DNA of 64,000 nt from Salinarimonas ramus (GTDB lineage Bacteria; Pseudomonadota; Alphaproteobacteria; Rhizobiales; Beijerinckiaceae): NCBI RefSeq assembly GCF_014645695.1, contig NZ_BMMF01000003.1, forward strand, positions 390,091 to 454,090, written 5' to 3'. Position numbers and translations under genes: made by a program. The notes below the pieces were generated by a model. The model was not told the DNA's origin. It saw nothing but the letters and a program-made list of their open reading frames with translations, and made no database searches. Position 1 is the stretch's first letter. Each line of letters opens with the position of its first letter. Positions 35,364 to 43,454 of this stretch are shown here, in pieces.

Positions 35364-36170
35364 ATGCATCGCCTCAACGGCAAGGTCGCCCTCGTCACCG
35401 GCGCCGCCCGCGGCATCGGCGCCGCCATCGCCAAGGCCTTCGCCACGCAGGGCGCCTTCGTGCTCGTGACCGACATCGACGAGGCGGGCGCCGCCGCCCA
35501 GGCCGAGCAGCTCGGCGCCTGCGCCGCGCATACGCGCCTCGACGTGCGCGAGGAAGCCGACTGGATCGCGGCCATCGACAACCTGCTGGCCGCCCGCGGC
35601 AAGCTCGACGTGCTCGTCAACAATGCCGGCATCACCGGCTTCGAGGCGGGCATGGTGGCGCACGATCCCGAGAACGCCGCGCTCGCCGATTGGCGGGCGG
35701 TGCACGCGGTGAACCTCGACGGCGTCTTCCTGGGCTGCAAGCACGCGATCCGCGCCATGCGCCCGGCCGGCACCGGCTCGATCGTCAACATCGCCTCGCG
35801 CTCCGGGATGGTCGGCGTCCCGGGTGCCGCCGCCTACGCCTCCGCCAAGGCGGCCGTGCGCAACCACACGAAGTCGGTGGCGCTGCATTGCGCGGGCCAG
35901 GGGCTCGAGATCCGCTGCAACGCGATTCTCCCGGCCGCGATCATGACGCCGATGTGGGAGGCCGTCCTCGGCTCCGGCCCCGACCGCCCGGCCCGCGAGG
36001 CGGCGGCGCTCGCCGATTGCCCGATGAAGCGCTTCGGCCGCCCCGAGGAGGTCGCGGCGCTCGCCGTCATGCTCGCCTCCGACGAGGCCACCTACATGAC
36101 CGGCGCCGAGCTCGTGCTCGACGGCGGCATCCTCGCCGGCGGCGCCACCCCGGCCCCGGCCGAGAGCTGA
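35364..36170 (+). CDS. SDR family NAD(P)-dependent oxidoreductase
   Basis: Classical short-chain dehydrogenase of 268 aa. The cofactor motif [10 protein letters not shown] lies near residue 12, NNAG near residue 89, and the catalytic residues are Ser in NIASRSGM plus YASAK. DIDEAG after the second strand suggests NAD preference. GGAGGAG precedes the start. It converges on the urocanase-like gene, so it is not co-transcribed with the ergothioneine cluster. The substrate is unknown. Confidence 0.9.
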   Translation: MHRLNGKVALVTGAARGIGAAIAKAFATQGAFVLVTDIDEAGAAAQAEQLGACAAHTRLDVREEADWIAAIDNLLAARGKLDVLVNNAGITGFEAGMVAHDPENAALADWRAVHAVNLDGVFLGCKHAIRAMRPAGTGSIVNIASRSGMVGVPGAAAYASAKAAVRNHTKSVALHCAGQGLEIRCNAILPAAIMTPMWEAVLGSGPDRPAREAAALADCPMKRFGRPEEVAALAVMLASDEATYMTGAELVLDGGILAGGATPAPAES

Positions 36171-36182
36171 CGCCCGCCTCCC

Positions 36183-36262
36183 TCCTTCCCTGTAGGGCAA
36201 GGTGGCTCGGCGCAGCCGAGACGGATGGGGTGCGCGGAACGCGCGTTCGGCGCAGCCGAATA
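36183..36262. repeat. Intergenic palindromic repeat, family B (copy 1)
   Basis: It begins TCCTTCCCTGTAGGGCAAGG and contains GAGACGGATGGGG. Two hairpins with identical GCA loops follow (36206-36220, CTCGGC/GCCGAG; 36246-36260, TTCGGC/GCCGAA). A second copy in the opposite orientation lies at 45640-45768. It sits between convergent genes and could also end transcription. Confidence 0.6.
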
Positions 36263-36270
36263 GAAGGCGC

Positions 36271-37932
36271 TCACCCCAGCCGGATGTGCCCCACCTGCGA
36301 ACGCTGCGCCTCGTCCAGCGCCTCGTCGTAGCCGGCATCGGCGTAGCGGATGACGCCGAGCGAGGTGTCGTTCGTCAGCGCGCGGTCGAGGCGGCCGTCC
36401 GCGGCGGGGGTGCCGTCGGCGATGACGGTGACGCCCGCGGACGTCATGAAGCCGGCATAGCCGCCCCCGCCCGAATGGATCGCGACGAGATCGGCGCCCG
36501 AGGAGCACAAGGCCATGGCGTCGAGGAGCGGCCAGTCGGCGACGGCGTCGGAGCCGTCCTTGAGGTTCTCCGTCATGATCCGCGGATGCGCCATCGACCC
36601 GGCGTCGAGATGGTCGCGCGAGAACGCCACCGGCCCCTTCAGCGTGCCGTCGGCGACGAGGCCGTTGACCGCGCGCGCGAGGCGCGTGCGCTCGCCGTGG
36701 CCGAGCCAGGCGATGCGCGCCGGCAGCCCCTCGAAGGGCACGTGCTCGCGGGCGAGCGCGATCCAGTTCGTGACGATGTGGTTGCCCGAGAAGGTCTCGA
36801 GCACGAGGTCGTCGATGACGCGGATGTCTTGCGGATCGCCCGAGATCGCCATCCAGCGGAAGGGCCCGATGGCCCGGCAGAAGAGCGGGCGCAGATAGGC
36901 TTCCGTGAAGATCGGGATGTCGTAGGCGTTGGCCACGCCGCCGTCGACGGCGTGGGAGCGGATCAGGTTGCCGTTGTCGAAGACCTCCGCGCCGCGCTCC
37001 TGGAAGGTCAGCATCGCGCGCACGTGCTCGACGATGGAGGCACGGCTCTCGCGCATCAGGCGGTCGGGGTCGCTCGTGCGCAGCGCCCGCACCTCCTCGA
37101 GGGAGAGCCCGCGCGGCACGTAGCCGTAGACGAGATCGTGCGCGGCTGTCTGGTCGGTGACGACGTCGGGCGTGACGCCGCGCCGGGCGATCTCCGGATA
37201 GACGTCCGCCGCGTTGGCGACGAGGCCCACCGAGAGCGGGCGCTTCTCGGCGGCGGCCGCCTGGACCATGGCGAGCGCCGTGTCGAGATCGGGCGCGATC
37301 TCCTCGAGATAGCCGATCTCCTTGCGCGTGCGCGCCCGGGCCGGATCGACGTCGACGCACAGGATCGCGGCCTTGGCCATGCGCCCCGCGAGCGGCTGAG
37401 AGCCTCCCATCCCGCCGAGCCCCGCGGTGAGGACGAAGCGCCCGGCGAGATCGCCGCCGAAGCGCTTCTCGGCGATCCGCATGAAGATCTCGTAGGTGCC
37501 CTGGATCACGCCCTGCGAGCCGATGTACTGCCAGCAGCCGGCCGTGAGGCCGCCCCAGGCGACGAGACCCTTCCGCTCCAGCTCGTAGAAGATCTCCGCC
37601 TTGGCCCATTGGCCCACGAGATTGCAGTTCGCCATGATGACGAGCGGCGCGTCGGCATGGGTCTTGAGGAGCCCCACCGGCTTGCCGGACTGGATGACGA
37701 GGGTCTGGTCCTCGTCCATGGCGATCAGCGTCTCGACGATGGCGCGGTGCGCGGGCCACGAGCGCGCCGCCTTGCCGAGGGCGGCGTAGACGATCAGCTC
37801 GTCGGGATTCTCCCCCACCGCGAGCACGTTCTCGAGGAGCCGCAGCAGCGCCTCCTGCCGCCAGCCCTTGGCGCGCAGCGCGGGACCGCCGGGGATCGGG
37901 AAGTTCGGATGGCGCGGGTTGGGGCTGGGCAT
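36271..37932 (-). CDS. Urocanase-family enzyme, probable thiourocanate hydratase
   Basis: NAD+-dependent hydratase of 553 aa. The NAD motif GLGGMGGSQPLA (residues 171-182) and the blocks LVIQSGKPVGLLKTHADAPL and YIGSQGVIQGTYEIF are intact. But where urocanases have VCDGT with the catalytic Cys, this protein has VIADGT (Ala near 505), and the usual YGTGREVARNW and LVPHW blocks are changed to YAALGKAARSW and LVGQW. The substrate pocket is therefore not that of a normal HutU. Next to an ergothionase-like gene, it most likely hydrates thiourocanate. It is the last gene of the cluster and lies 205 nt after the DUF917 gene, beyond a repeat. Canonical urocanase is the alternative. Confidence 0.85.
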   Translation of the reverse strand: MPSPNPRHPNFPIPGGPALRAKGWRQEALLRLLENVLAVGENPDELIVYAALGKAARSWPAHRAIVETLIAMDEDQTLVIQSGKPVGLLKTHADAPLVIMANCNLVGQWAKAEIFYELERKGLVAWGGLTAGCWQYIGSQGVIQGTYEIFMRIAEKRFGGDLAGRFVLTAGLGGMGGSQPLAGRMAKAAILCVDVDPARARTRKEIGYLEEIAPDLDTALAMVQAAAAEKRPLSVGLVANAADVYPEIARRGVTPDVVTDQTAAHDLVYGYVPRGLSLEEVRALRTSDPDRLMRESRASIVEHVRAMLTFQERGAEVFDNGNLIRSHAVDGGVANAYDIPIFTEAYLRPLFCRAIGPFRWMAISGDPQDIRVIDDLVLETFSGNHIVTNWIALAREHVPFEGLPARIAWLGHGERTRLARAVNGLVADGTLKGPVAFSRDHLDAGSMAHPRIMTENLKDGSDAVADWPLLDAMALCSSGADLVAIHSGGGGYAGFMTSAGVTVIADGTPAADGRLDRALTNDTSLGVIRYADAGYDEALDEAQRSQVGHIRLG

Positions 37933-37973
37933 GGCTCTACGGATCCTAGGCGAAGGAGCGGGTACGTGCGCGG

Positions 37974-38131
37974 GTCTCCCCTCTCCCTCGTGGAGAGGGT
38001 TCGGGGGTGTGAGGCGTCGAAGGATCGCGGACGATCTGCCAAGGACTCCGCCGACTGCATCGACGGCGTCTCCCGTCCTGCACGCCCCTCACCCCCAGCC
38101 CCTCTCCACGAGGGACAGGGGAGCAGGTCGC
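37974..38131. repeat. Intergenic inverted repeat, family A (copy 1)
   Basis: The left arm CCCCTCTCCCTCGTGGAGAG and the right arm beginning CCCCTCACCCCCAGCCCCTC (continuing CTCCACGAGGGACAGGGG) are inverted copies around a ~90-nt centre. It fills the gap between the DUF917 and urocanase-like genes. Further copies lie at 41978-42050 (half) and 42529-42690. Confidence 0.75.
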
Positions 38132-38137
38132 GCGTGC

Positions 38138-39235
38138 TCATCCGCTCGTCTCCAGCGCGTACTTGGCGATCTCGATGCCCATCGCCTTCTCCACGTGCGG
38201 GTACACCGCCGGGTCGAGGACGCTGGAGGCCAGCGGGATGACGGTCTTGGGCACGTGCAGCACGACGACGTCCATGCCCTCGTGCAGCTGGCCCACGGAC
38301 AAAGGCTCGCCGTTCGGGTCGAGCGTCGTGATCACGTCCGGGAAGGTGGCCAGCCGCGTGCCGGCCGGGTCCTCCACCGCCATGTACTCGTTCATGACGT
38401 GGAGAACGCGGGCGTCGTCGCCCTCGCCCACGGTGACGGTGCCGATGTCGAAGGCCTCGTTGGTGTAGACGACCGCCTTTTTCGAGATGGTGCCGCGCGC
38501 GATGATGGCGCCCTTCGTCGTCTCGACGATGGCGTCGATCACCGCCGAGCCGCCCTTCCTCTCGGCGGCGAGGATCGCCTCGCCGAGCGTCAGCGCGAGC
38601 GAGATGCCGCCGAGCGCCGCGTTGGCGCGCACGTAGGACGCGCGCACGGGATTGCGGGCGGAGGCGATGAAGCCGCCGGACTGGTCGGAGGCCGTGCGCA
38701 GGATCGGCGAGACCTTGGCGGTGGCGCCGCGCACGACGAGCTCGATGTAGCGGTTCTCGGCACGATTGCCGCCCACCGCCGTCTGGATCATGGGCTCGGG
38801 GGAGCCGGCGAGCCCGATCGAGCCCATGTCGCCGGTGGGATGCGCGCGCACGTCTCCCACGGCGTCGACCACCTTCGTGCCGAGGATCGCGGAGGGGAGC
38901 CAGGCGTTGAGCGTCGAGGAGCGCCCGTTCTGGCCGACGATCAGCCCGGCGATGGGCGCGCCCAGCGCCTCCTGCAGCAGCTGGACCGCCTTCACGTAGT
39001 CGACGCCGCGCATCTCCCAGGGCGTAGTCGAGGCCGGCGCGCCGATGGCGGCTGCGGTGGCCACCCAATCGTCGGCGGCGAGCTCGTCGATGGAGACGAG
39101 CTCCGGCTTGCCGATGGAAACCGCGGCGTAGCCGAGCATGCGCCCGTGATCGGCCCAGCCGCCGCCGCCGGCGGCGTAGACGGAGCCGCCCTTCACGGCG
39201 GCCTCGACGTCCTTCTCGGTGAGGATGCGGCCCAT
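38138..39235 (-). CDS. DUF917 family protein, candidate desulfhydrase of the ergothioneine pathway
   Basis: Protein of 365 aa belonging to DUF917. Typical segments are VYAAGGGGWADHGRMLGYAA near residue 19, VGQNGRSSTLNAWLPSAILG and AHPTGDMGSIGLAGSPEP. The family often accompanies hydantoin-processing genes. Here it lies between the hydantoinase/carbamoylase pair (4 nt after the M20 gene) and the thiourocanate-hydratase candidate. The known ergothioneine pathway needs a step that replaces the thio group of 3-(5-oxo-2-thioxoimidazolidin-4-yl)propionate by oxygen, releasing sulfide, and DUF917 is the only unassigned enzyme in the cluster. That assignment is inference by elimination. Confidence 0.8.
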   Translation of the reverse strand: MGRILTEKDVEAAVKGGSVYAAGGGGWADHGRMLGYAAVSIGKPELVSIDELAADDWVATAAAIGAPASTTPWEMRGVDYVKAVQLLQEALGAPIAGLIVGQNGRSSTLNAWLPSAILGTKVVDAVGDVRAHPTGDMGSIGLAGSPEPMIQTAVGGNRAENRYIELVVRGATAKVSPILRTASDQSGGFIASARNPVRASYVRANAALGGISLALTLGEAILAAERKGGSAVIDAIVETTKGAIIARGTISKKAVVYTNEAFDIGTVTVGEGDDARVLHVMNEYMAVEDPAGTRLATFPDVITTLDPNGEPLSVGQLHEGMDVVVLHVPKTVIPLASSVLDPAVYPHVEKAMGIEIAKYALETSG

Positions 39236-39239
39236 GGCG

Positions 39240-40508
39240 TCAGGTCTCCGTAGTGGTCTGCAGGGATCGGTCGAGGCGCACGACGGCGTCGGTGAGGACC
39301 GCGGCGCCGAGCGCGATGTCGGCGATCTCGGCGCTCTCCTCGGGCGCGTGCGAGCGCCCGCCGGCGCAGGGCACGAAGATCATTCCCGCCTTGGCGATGC
39401 GCGCCATCCAGCCGGTGTCGTGCCCGGCGCCCGACGCCATCGGGCGGCGCGTGGCGCCGACCGCGTCCGCCGCGGCGGCGAGCGTCTCGACGACGAGGGG
39501 ATCGAGGGGCGTCGGCATCGCGTCCGAGACCCGCGTCGGCTCCGCGATGGTCACGCCTTCCGCGGCGGCGACCTCCGCCGCGATGCTTGCGACGCGGGCG
39601 CAGAAAATCTCCATCGTCGCCCGGTTCTCGGCGCGCGCGTCGACGAGCATCCGCGCGCGGGACGGCACGATGTTGGCCGCACCCGGCTCGATCGTGAACT
39701 CGCCCACCGTCGCCGCGAAATGCTCGGGCGAGGCGGCGAGGCCGCGGGCGAGCGCGCGGATCTCGCCGACGATGCGCGAGGCGGCGACGAGGGCGTCGGC
39801 GCGCGCGCCCATGGGCGTCGTTCCGGCATGGTCGGCGCGACCATCCACCACGATCTCGAGGCGCGTGATGCCGGCGATGGCCGAGACGATTCCAATGTCG
39901 ACGCGCTCGGCCTCGAGAACCGGGCCCTGCTCGATGTGGAGCTCGAGGAAGGCCTTCACGTCGCTGCGCGTCGCGCCCGCGAGCCGCGCGGCGTCGCCGC
40001 CGACCATGGCGATGCCTTCGGGCAGATCGCGGCCCTGCGCGTCGCGGCGCGCGAGCCAGGCCTCGGGCACGAGCCCGGCCATGCCGCGCGAGCCGACGCA
40101 GGAGACGCCGAAGATCGTCACCTCCTCGCCGAGGAAGTCGACCACCTCGAGATCGTGGTCGAGGGTGACGCCCGCGGCGTCGAGCGCCCGCGCCACCTCG
40201 AGCCCCGCGGCGACGCCGGCGATGCCGTCGTAGCGCCCGCCGGAGGGGACGGTGTCGGAATGCGAGCCGACCATGATGGCGCCGAGCCCCGGTCTCGCTC
40301 CGGCGCGGCGGCCGACGAGGTTGCCGGCGGCGTCGATGCGCGTCTCCAGGCCCGCCTCCCGCATGCGCGTCTCCAGGAAGGAGCGGCCTTCCAGGAACAT
40401 CGGCGTGAAGGCCCGGCGCGTCCAGGGACGGTCCGGCTCGGTGAGGGCCGCGAGGCCGTCGATGTCGGCGGCGATGCGGGCGGGGTCGACGGGGAGGTTC
40501 GTCTTCAT
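39240..40508 (-). CDS. M20 family N-carbamoyl amino acid hydrolase, probable N-carbamoyl-L-glutamate amidohydrolase
   Basis: Zinc amidohydrolase of 422 aa in the hydantoinase/carbamoylase branch of M20. Metal ligands are visible: MVGSHSDTVPSGGRYDG (His, Asp), FLGEEVTIFG (Glu pair), LELHIEQGPVLE (His) and ASGAGHDTGWM (His). The dimerisation domain has GRADHAGTTPMGARADALVA. It is predicted to cleave an N-carbamoyl amino acid to the free amino acid, CO2 and ammonia. The start overlaps the stop of the hydantoinase-like gene (ATGA), so the two enzymes act in sequence. In this cluster the product would be L-glutamate. Confidence 0.9.
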   Translation of the reverse strand: MKTNLPVDPARIAADIDGLAALTEPDRPWTRRAFTPMFLEGRSFLETRMREAGLETRIDAAGNLVGRRAGARPGLGAIMVGSHSDTVPSGGRYDGIAGVAAGLEVARALDAAGVTLDHDLEVVDFLGEEVTIFGVSCVGSRGMAGLVPEAWLARRDAQGRDLPEGIAMVGGDAARLAGATRSDVKAFLELHIEQGPVLEAERVDIGIVSAIAGITRLEIVVDGRADHAGTTPMGARADALVAASRIVGEIRALARGLAASPEHFAATVGEFTIEPGAANIVPSRARMLVDARAENRATMEIFCARVASIAAEVAAAEGVTIAEPTRVSDAMPTPLDPLVVETLAAAADAVGATRRPMASGAGHDTGWMARIAKAGMIFVPCAGGRSHAPEESAEIADIALGAAVLTDAVVRLDRSLQTTTET

Positions 40509-41899
40509 GCGCTCTGTTCTGCAGGGTTCGCGTGCGCGAGGATATGCGTGAGGGGCGGGCGCACGAAACGCCCGCGACCGGGATCGGCGACGTGCGTTCC
40601 GTCGAAGACCCGCGTGCCGCGCGACCACGTCGCCGCCACGCGATAGGGGAAGGTGAGGCCGTCGTAGGGCGACCAGCCCACCACGTTGTGGCCGGTCTTC
40701 GCCGCGTCGAAGACGATCGGCTCGGGGGTGAGCACGCAGATGTCGGCGTCGCGCCCCGGGGTCAGCGCGCCCTTGACGTGATCGATGCGGAAATGCCGCG
40801 CGGGGTTCTCCGCCATCAGCCGCGCCGCCCAGGTGAGCGGCACGCCGCGCTTCAAGGCACCCGCGACGAAGGCGGGCACCATGGCCTCGAGCCCCGGCAC
40901 GCCCGACGCGTTGTCGAACATGTTCGCGTGCGTCTTGCGATCGAGCGACCAGGAGACGTGGTCCGTCGAGACGAGCCAGACGTTGCCCGCCGCCACCTGC
41001 CGCCACAGGCCCTCGCGCTCCGCGCCGGAGCGGATCGGCGGGTTGGCCTTGCCGCGTCCGCCGAGACGGGGCATGTCCTCCTCCTCGGCGAGCACGAGAT
41101 AGTGGATCAGGCACTCGGCGGTGGCTTCGAACCCTTGTGCACGATAGCTCGCCGCGAGGTCGTAGCCGCGGGCGAGGGAGCAATGCACCACGTGGGCCGG
41201 GCAGCCGGTGGCGGCGCCGGTCTCGTAGATCTGCGCCATGGCGAGGAGCTCGGTCAGCGGCGGGCGCGAGAGGCCGTGGGCGCGCCAATCGGTGATGCCG
41301 GCGGCCTTGGTGCTCGCGATCCCGGCCTGGACCGATTCGTCGTCCTCGTTGTGGACGCCCGCCGCGAGCCCGGTCTTCGCCACGGCGGCGAAGCACTCCG
41401 CCAGCAGCGGCGGCGCGATGCGCGGGAAGCGCGTCGGGTGCGTGCCGAAGGTCGAGAACTTGAAGGCGCACACGCCCGCCTCGACCTGCTCGGGAATGCG
41501 CACGGCGCCCTCCGCGGGGTCCACCGTGCCGTAGAGCGCGAAATCGACCCGCGCCTCCCGCGCCGCGTCCTGCGCCTTCGCGGTCACCTGGGCCGCGTTG
41601 TTGACGACGGCACCCTCGTCGTAGGGCATGTCGACGAGCGTCGTCACGCCCCCCGCCGCCGCCGAGCGCGTCGACCAGGCGAAGCCCTCCTGGCCCTTCT
41701 GCGAGAGCGAATGCGTCTGCGCGTCGATCGCGCCCGGCAGGATCAGCGCCGCCCCCAGCGCGTGCCGCTCCCGCGCCGCGGGCGCGACGCCCTCGCCGAT
41801 CGCGGCGATGGTCTCCCCGCGCACGGCGACCCAGCCGGGCGAGAGGATGCGGTGCGGCAGCACCACGATGCCGGAGAGGACGAGATCGAAATCGGACAT
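40505..41899 (-). CDS. Dihydroorotase/hydantoinase-like amidohydrolase, probable hydantoin-5-propionate amidohydrolase
   Basis: Cyclic amidohydrolase of 464 aa. The usual metal motif HxH is QxH here (Gln61-Thr-His63 in PGAIDAQTHSLSQ). The other ligands are kept: Lys147 (GVCAFKFSTFG, carboxylated in the family), His183 (GVHNEDD), His239 (HVVHCSL) and Asp313 (STDHVSW). The enzyme should open a hydantoin-type ring. It overlaps the carbamoylase gene by 4 nt, giving the classic two-step ring opening and decarbamoylation. The position in an ergothioneine-like cluster points to hydantoin-5-propionate as the substrate; allantoin is the main alternative. Confidence 0.87.
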   Translation of the reverse strand: MSDFDLVLSGIVVLPHRILSPGWVAVRGETIAAIGEGVAPAARERHALGAALILPGAIDAQTHSLSQKGQEGFAWSTRSAAAGGVTTLVDMPYDEGAVVNNAAQVTAKAQDAAREARVDFALYGTVDPAEGAVRIPEQVEAGVCAFKFSTFGTHPTRFPRIAPPLLAECFAAVAKTGLAAGVHNEDDESVQAGIASTKAAGITDWRAHGLSRPPLTELLAMAQIYETGAATGCPAHVVHCSLARGYDLAASYRAQGFEATAECLIHYLVLAEEEDMPRLGGRGKANPPIRSGAEREGLWRQVAAGNVWLVSTDHVSWSLDRKTHANMFDNASGVPGLEAMVPAFVAGALKRGVPLTWAARLMAENPARHFRIDHVKGALTPGRDADICVLTPEPIVFDAAKTGHNVVGWSPYDGLTFPYRVAATWSRGTRVFDGTHVADPGRGRFVRPPLTHILAHANPAEQSA

Positions 41900-41977
41900 G
41901 GCGTGTCGGCTCCGGTTCAGGACGATGCGCGGTGTGGAGCGTCGGTGACGTTCGGGCGGGTGAGCATGTGCTCCGGG

Positions 41978-42050
41978 CACGGCATCGACGGCGTGCCTCT
42001 TCCTGCACGCCCCTCACCCCCAGCCCCTCTCCACGAGGGAGAGGGGAGCG
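41978..42050. repeat. Intergenic repeat, family A (right half, copy 2)
   Basis: Contains CGGCATCGACGGCGTGCC and CCCCTCACCCCCAGCCCCTC followed by CCACGAGGGAGAGGGGAGCG, nearly identical to the right halves of copies 1 and 3. The left arm is missing. It lies on the 3' side of the DUF559 gene. Confidence 0.7.
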
Positions 42051-42077
42051 CGTCGAGCATGATCGTTCTCGCGTGGA

Positions 42078-42482
42078 TCATGTCAGCAGCTCCGGGCAGC
42101 GTTCCGCGAGGCGGGCGTAGATCGTGGCCATGACGTCGTCGATTGCCGTGAGCACCTCCGAATTGGGGAAGCGTATCACCTGGTAGCCCTGTGCTTCGAG
42201 GGTCCTCGTGCGTGCGGCGTCGTAGGCGAGCGCTTCATCGGTGGTGTGCTGCCCGCCGTCGACCTCGATGACCAACCGAGCCTTCAGGCAGCAGAAGTCC
42301 ACGATGTAGGGTCCGAGCGGGACCTGCCGGCGAAAGGAGGACCCGTTGAGCGGGATGCGCTTGCGCAGATGCCACCACAGACGTTTCTCCGCTTCGGTCG
42401 GCTGCCTGCGCATCGCTCGCGCGAGCGTGCGCGACCGGCTCCGCGGGGCCGCCTCGGGATCATCCCGATACCGCGTGGGCAT
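42078..42482 (-). CDS. DUF559 (Vsr-like) endonuclease domain protein
   Basis: Small predicted nuclease of 134 aa. DUF559 motifs are clear: AEKRLWWHLRKR near residue 35, FRRQVPLGPYIVDFCCLKAR, the catalytic strand LVIEVDGGQH and the C-terminal GYQVIRFPNSEVL. The fold is related to very-short-patch-repair endonucleases, but the role is unknown. The start at 42482 has GGAGAG. It interrupts the ergothioneine cluster and is flanked on both sides by family A repeats, so it looks like a later insertion that did not disturb the direction of transcription. Confidence 0.88.
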   Translation of the reverse strand: MPTRYRDDPEAAPRSRSRTLARAMRRQPTEAEKRLWWHLRKRIPLNGSSFRRQVPLGPYIVDFCCLKARLVIEVDGGQHTTDEALAYDAARTRTLEAQGYQVIRFPNSEVLTAIDDVMATIYARLAERCPELLT

Positions 42483-42528
42483 GATTCTCTCCGTGTGAGA
42501 TCGAGCGTTGCCGCCGAAGAAGGCCGCG

Positions 42529-42690
42529 CGGGTCTCCCCTCTCCCTCGTGGAGAGGGGTCGGGGGTGTGGGGCGTCGAAGGCTCTCGGATGATCTGCCAA
42601 GGGCTGCTCGGACGGCATCGGCGGCGTGCCCCGTCCTGCACGCCCCTCACCCCCAGCCCCTCTCCACGAGGGAGAGGGGAGCGGGTCGCG
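42529..42690. repeat. Intergenic inverted repeat, family A (copy 3)
   Basis: A full unit: left arm CCCCTCTCCCTCGTGGAGAG then GGTCGGGGGTGTGGGGCGTC, and right arm CCCCTCACCCCCAGCCCCTC then TCCACGAGGGAGAGGGGAGC. The arms can pair over more than 30 nt. It lies on the 5' side of the DUF559 gene, directly after the permease gene. Confidence 0.75.
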
Positions 42691-42713
42691 CCCCTCGATC
42701 GACCTTCCCTCGC

Positions 42714-43454
42714 TCATGCGGTTCGCCCCATCCTGCGCGCCAGCGCGCGCTCCAGCCACAGGAAGGCGTCGTAGATGAGCACGGCCAGCGCGCCCACGAC
42801 GAGGCCGCCCTGGAGGATGTAGGCGACGTTGTTGGTCAGGAGCCCCGCGATGATCACCTCGCCCAGCGTCGAGGCCGCCACCGTGGAGCCGATCGTGGCG
42901 GTGGCGAGCGCGATCACCGTGGAGAGGCGGATGCCGGCGAGGATCACCGGGAGGGCGAGGGGCAGCTCCACCTGGACGAGGCGCTGGCGCTGCGTCATGC
43001 CCATGCCCGTCGCCGCCTCGCGGACGGCCGGCTGCACGTTGGTGAGGCCCGTGAGCGCGTTCTCGAAGATCGGCAGGAGCCCGTAGAGAAAGAGCGCGAC
43101 GAAGGTCGGCGCCGCGCCGAAGCCGAGCGCGGGGACCGCCAGCGCGAGGACGGCGATCGGCGGGAAGGTCTGGCCGATATTGGCGATGGAGCGCGACAAA
43201 GGCAGGAATTCCGCGCCGAACGGCCGCGTCACCACGATGGCGAGGCCCACCGACACGATCGTCGCGGCGACCACCGCCGCGGCGACGAGGCCGAGATGGT
43301 TCATCGCGAGCGCCAGCATGTCGGCCTGCGTGTAGATCGCCGGCGCGCCGCGCTCGGTGAGCGGCGCGAAGACCGGCGTGAAGGCTTCCGGCGCCACGAG
43401 GAAGGCGAGGAGGATCGCGAGCGCGATCGCGCGAACGACGAGGCCTGCGCTCAT
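42714..43454 (-). CDS. Osmoprotectant-type ABC importer permease (second)
   Basis: Inner-membrane subunit of 246 aa with about six helices, of the OpuCB/ProW/EgtU kind. The EAA-like loop AVREAATGMGMTQRQRLVQV is complete, and NIGQTFPPIAVLALAVPALG is characteristic. The start overlaps the ATPase stop by 4 nt. It is the fourth gene of the importer block. Given the catabolic genes around it, the transported solute is probably ergothioneine rather than glycine betaine. Confidence 0.9.
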   Translation of the reverse strand: MSAGLVVRAIALAILLAFLVAPEAFTPVFAPLTERGAPAIYTQADMLALAMNHLGLVAAAVVAATIVSVGLAIVVTRPFGAEFLPLSRSIANIGQTFPPIAVLALAVPALGFGAAPTFVALFLYGLLPIFENALTGLTNVQPAVREAATGMGMTQRQRLVQVELPLALPVILAGIRLSTVIALATATIGSTVAASTLGEVIIAGLLTNNVAYILQGGLVVGALAVLIYDAFLWLERALARRMGRTA

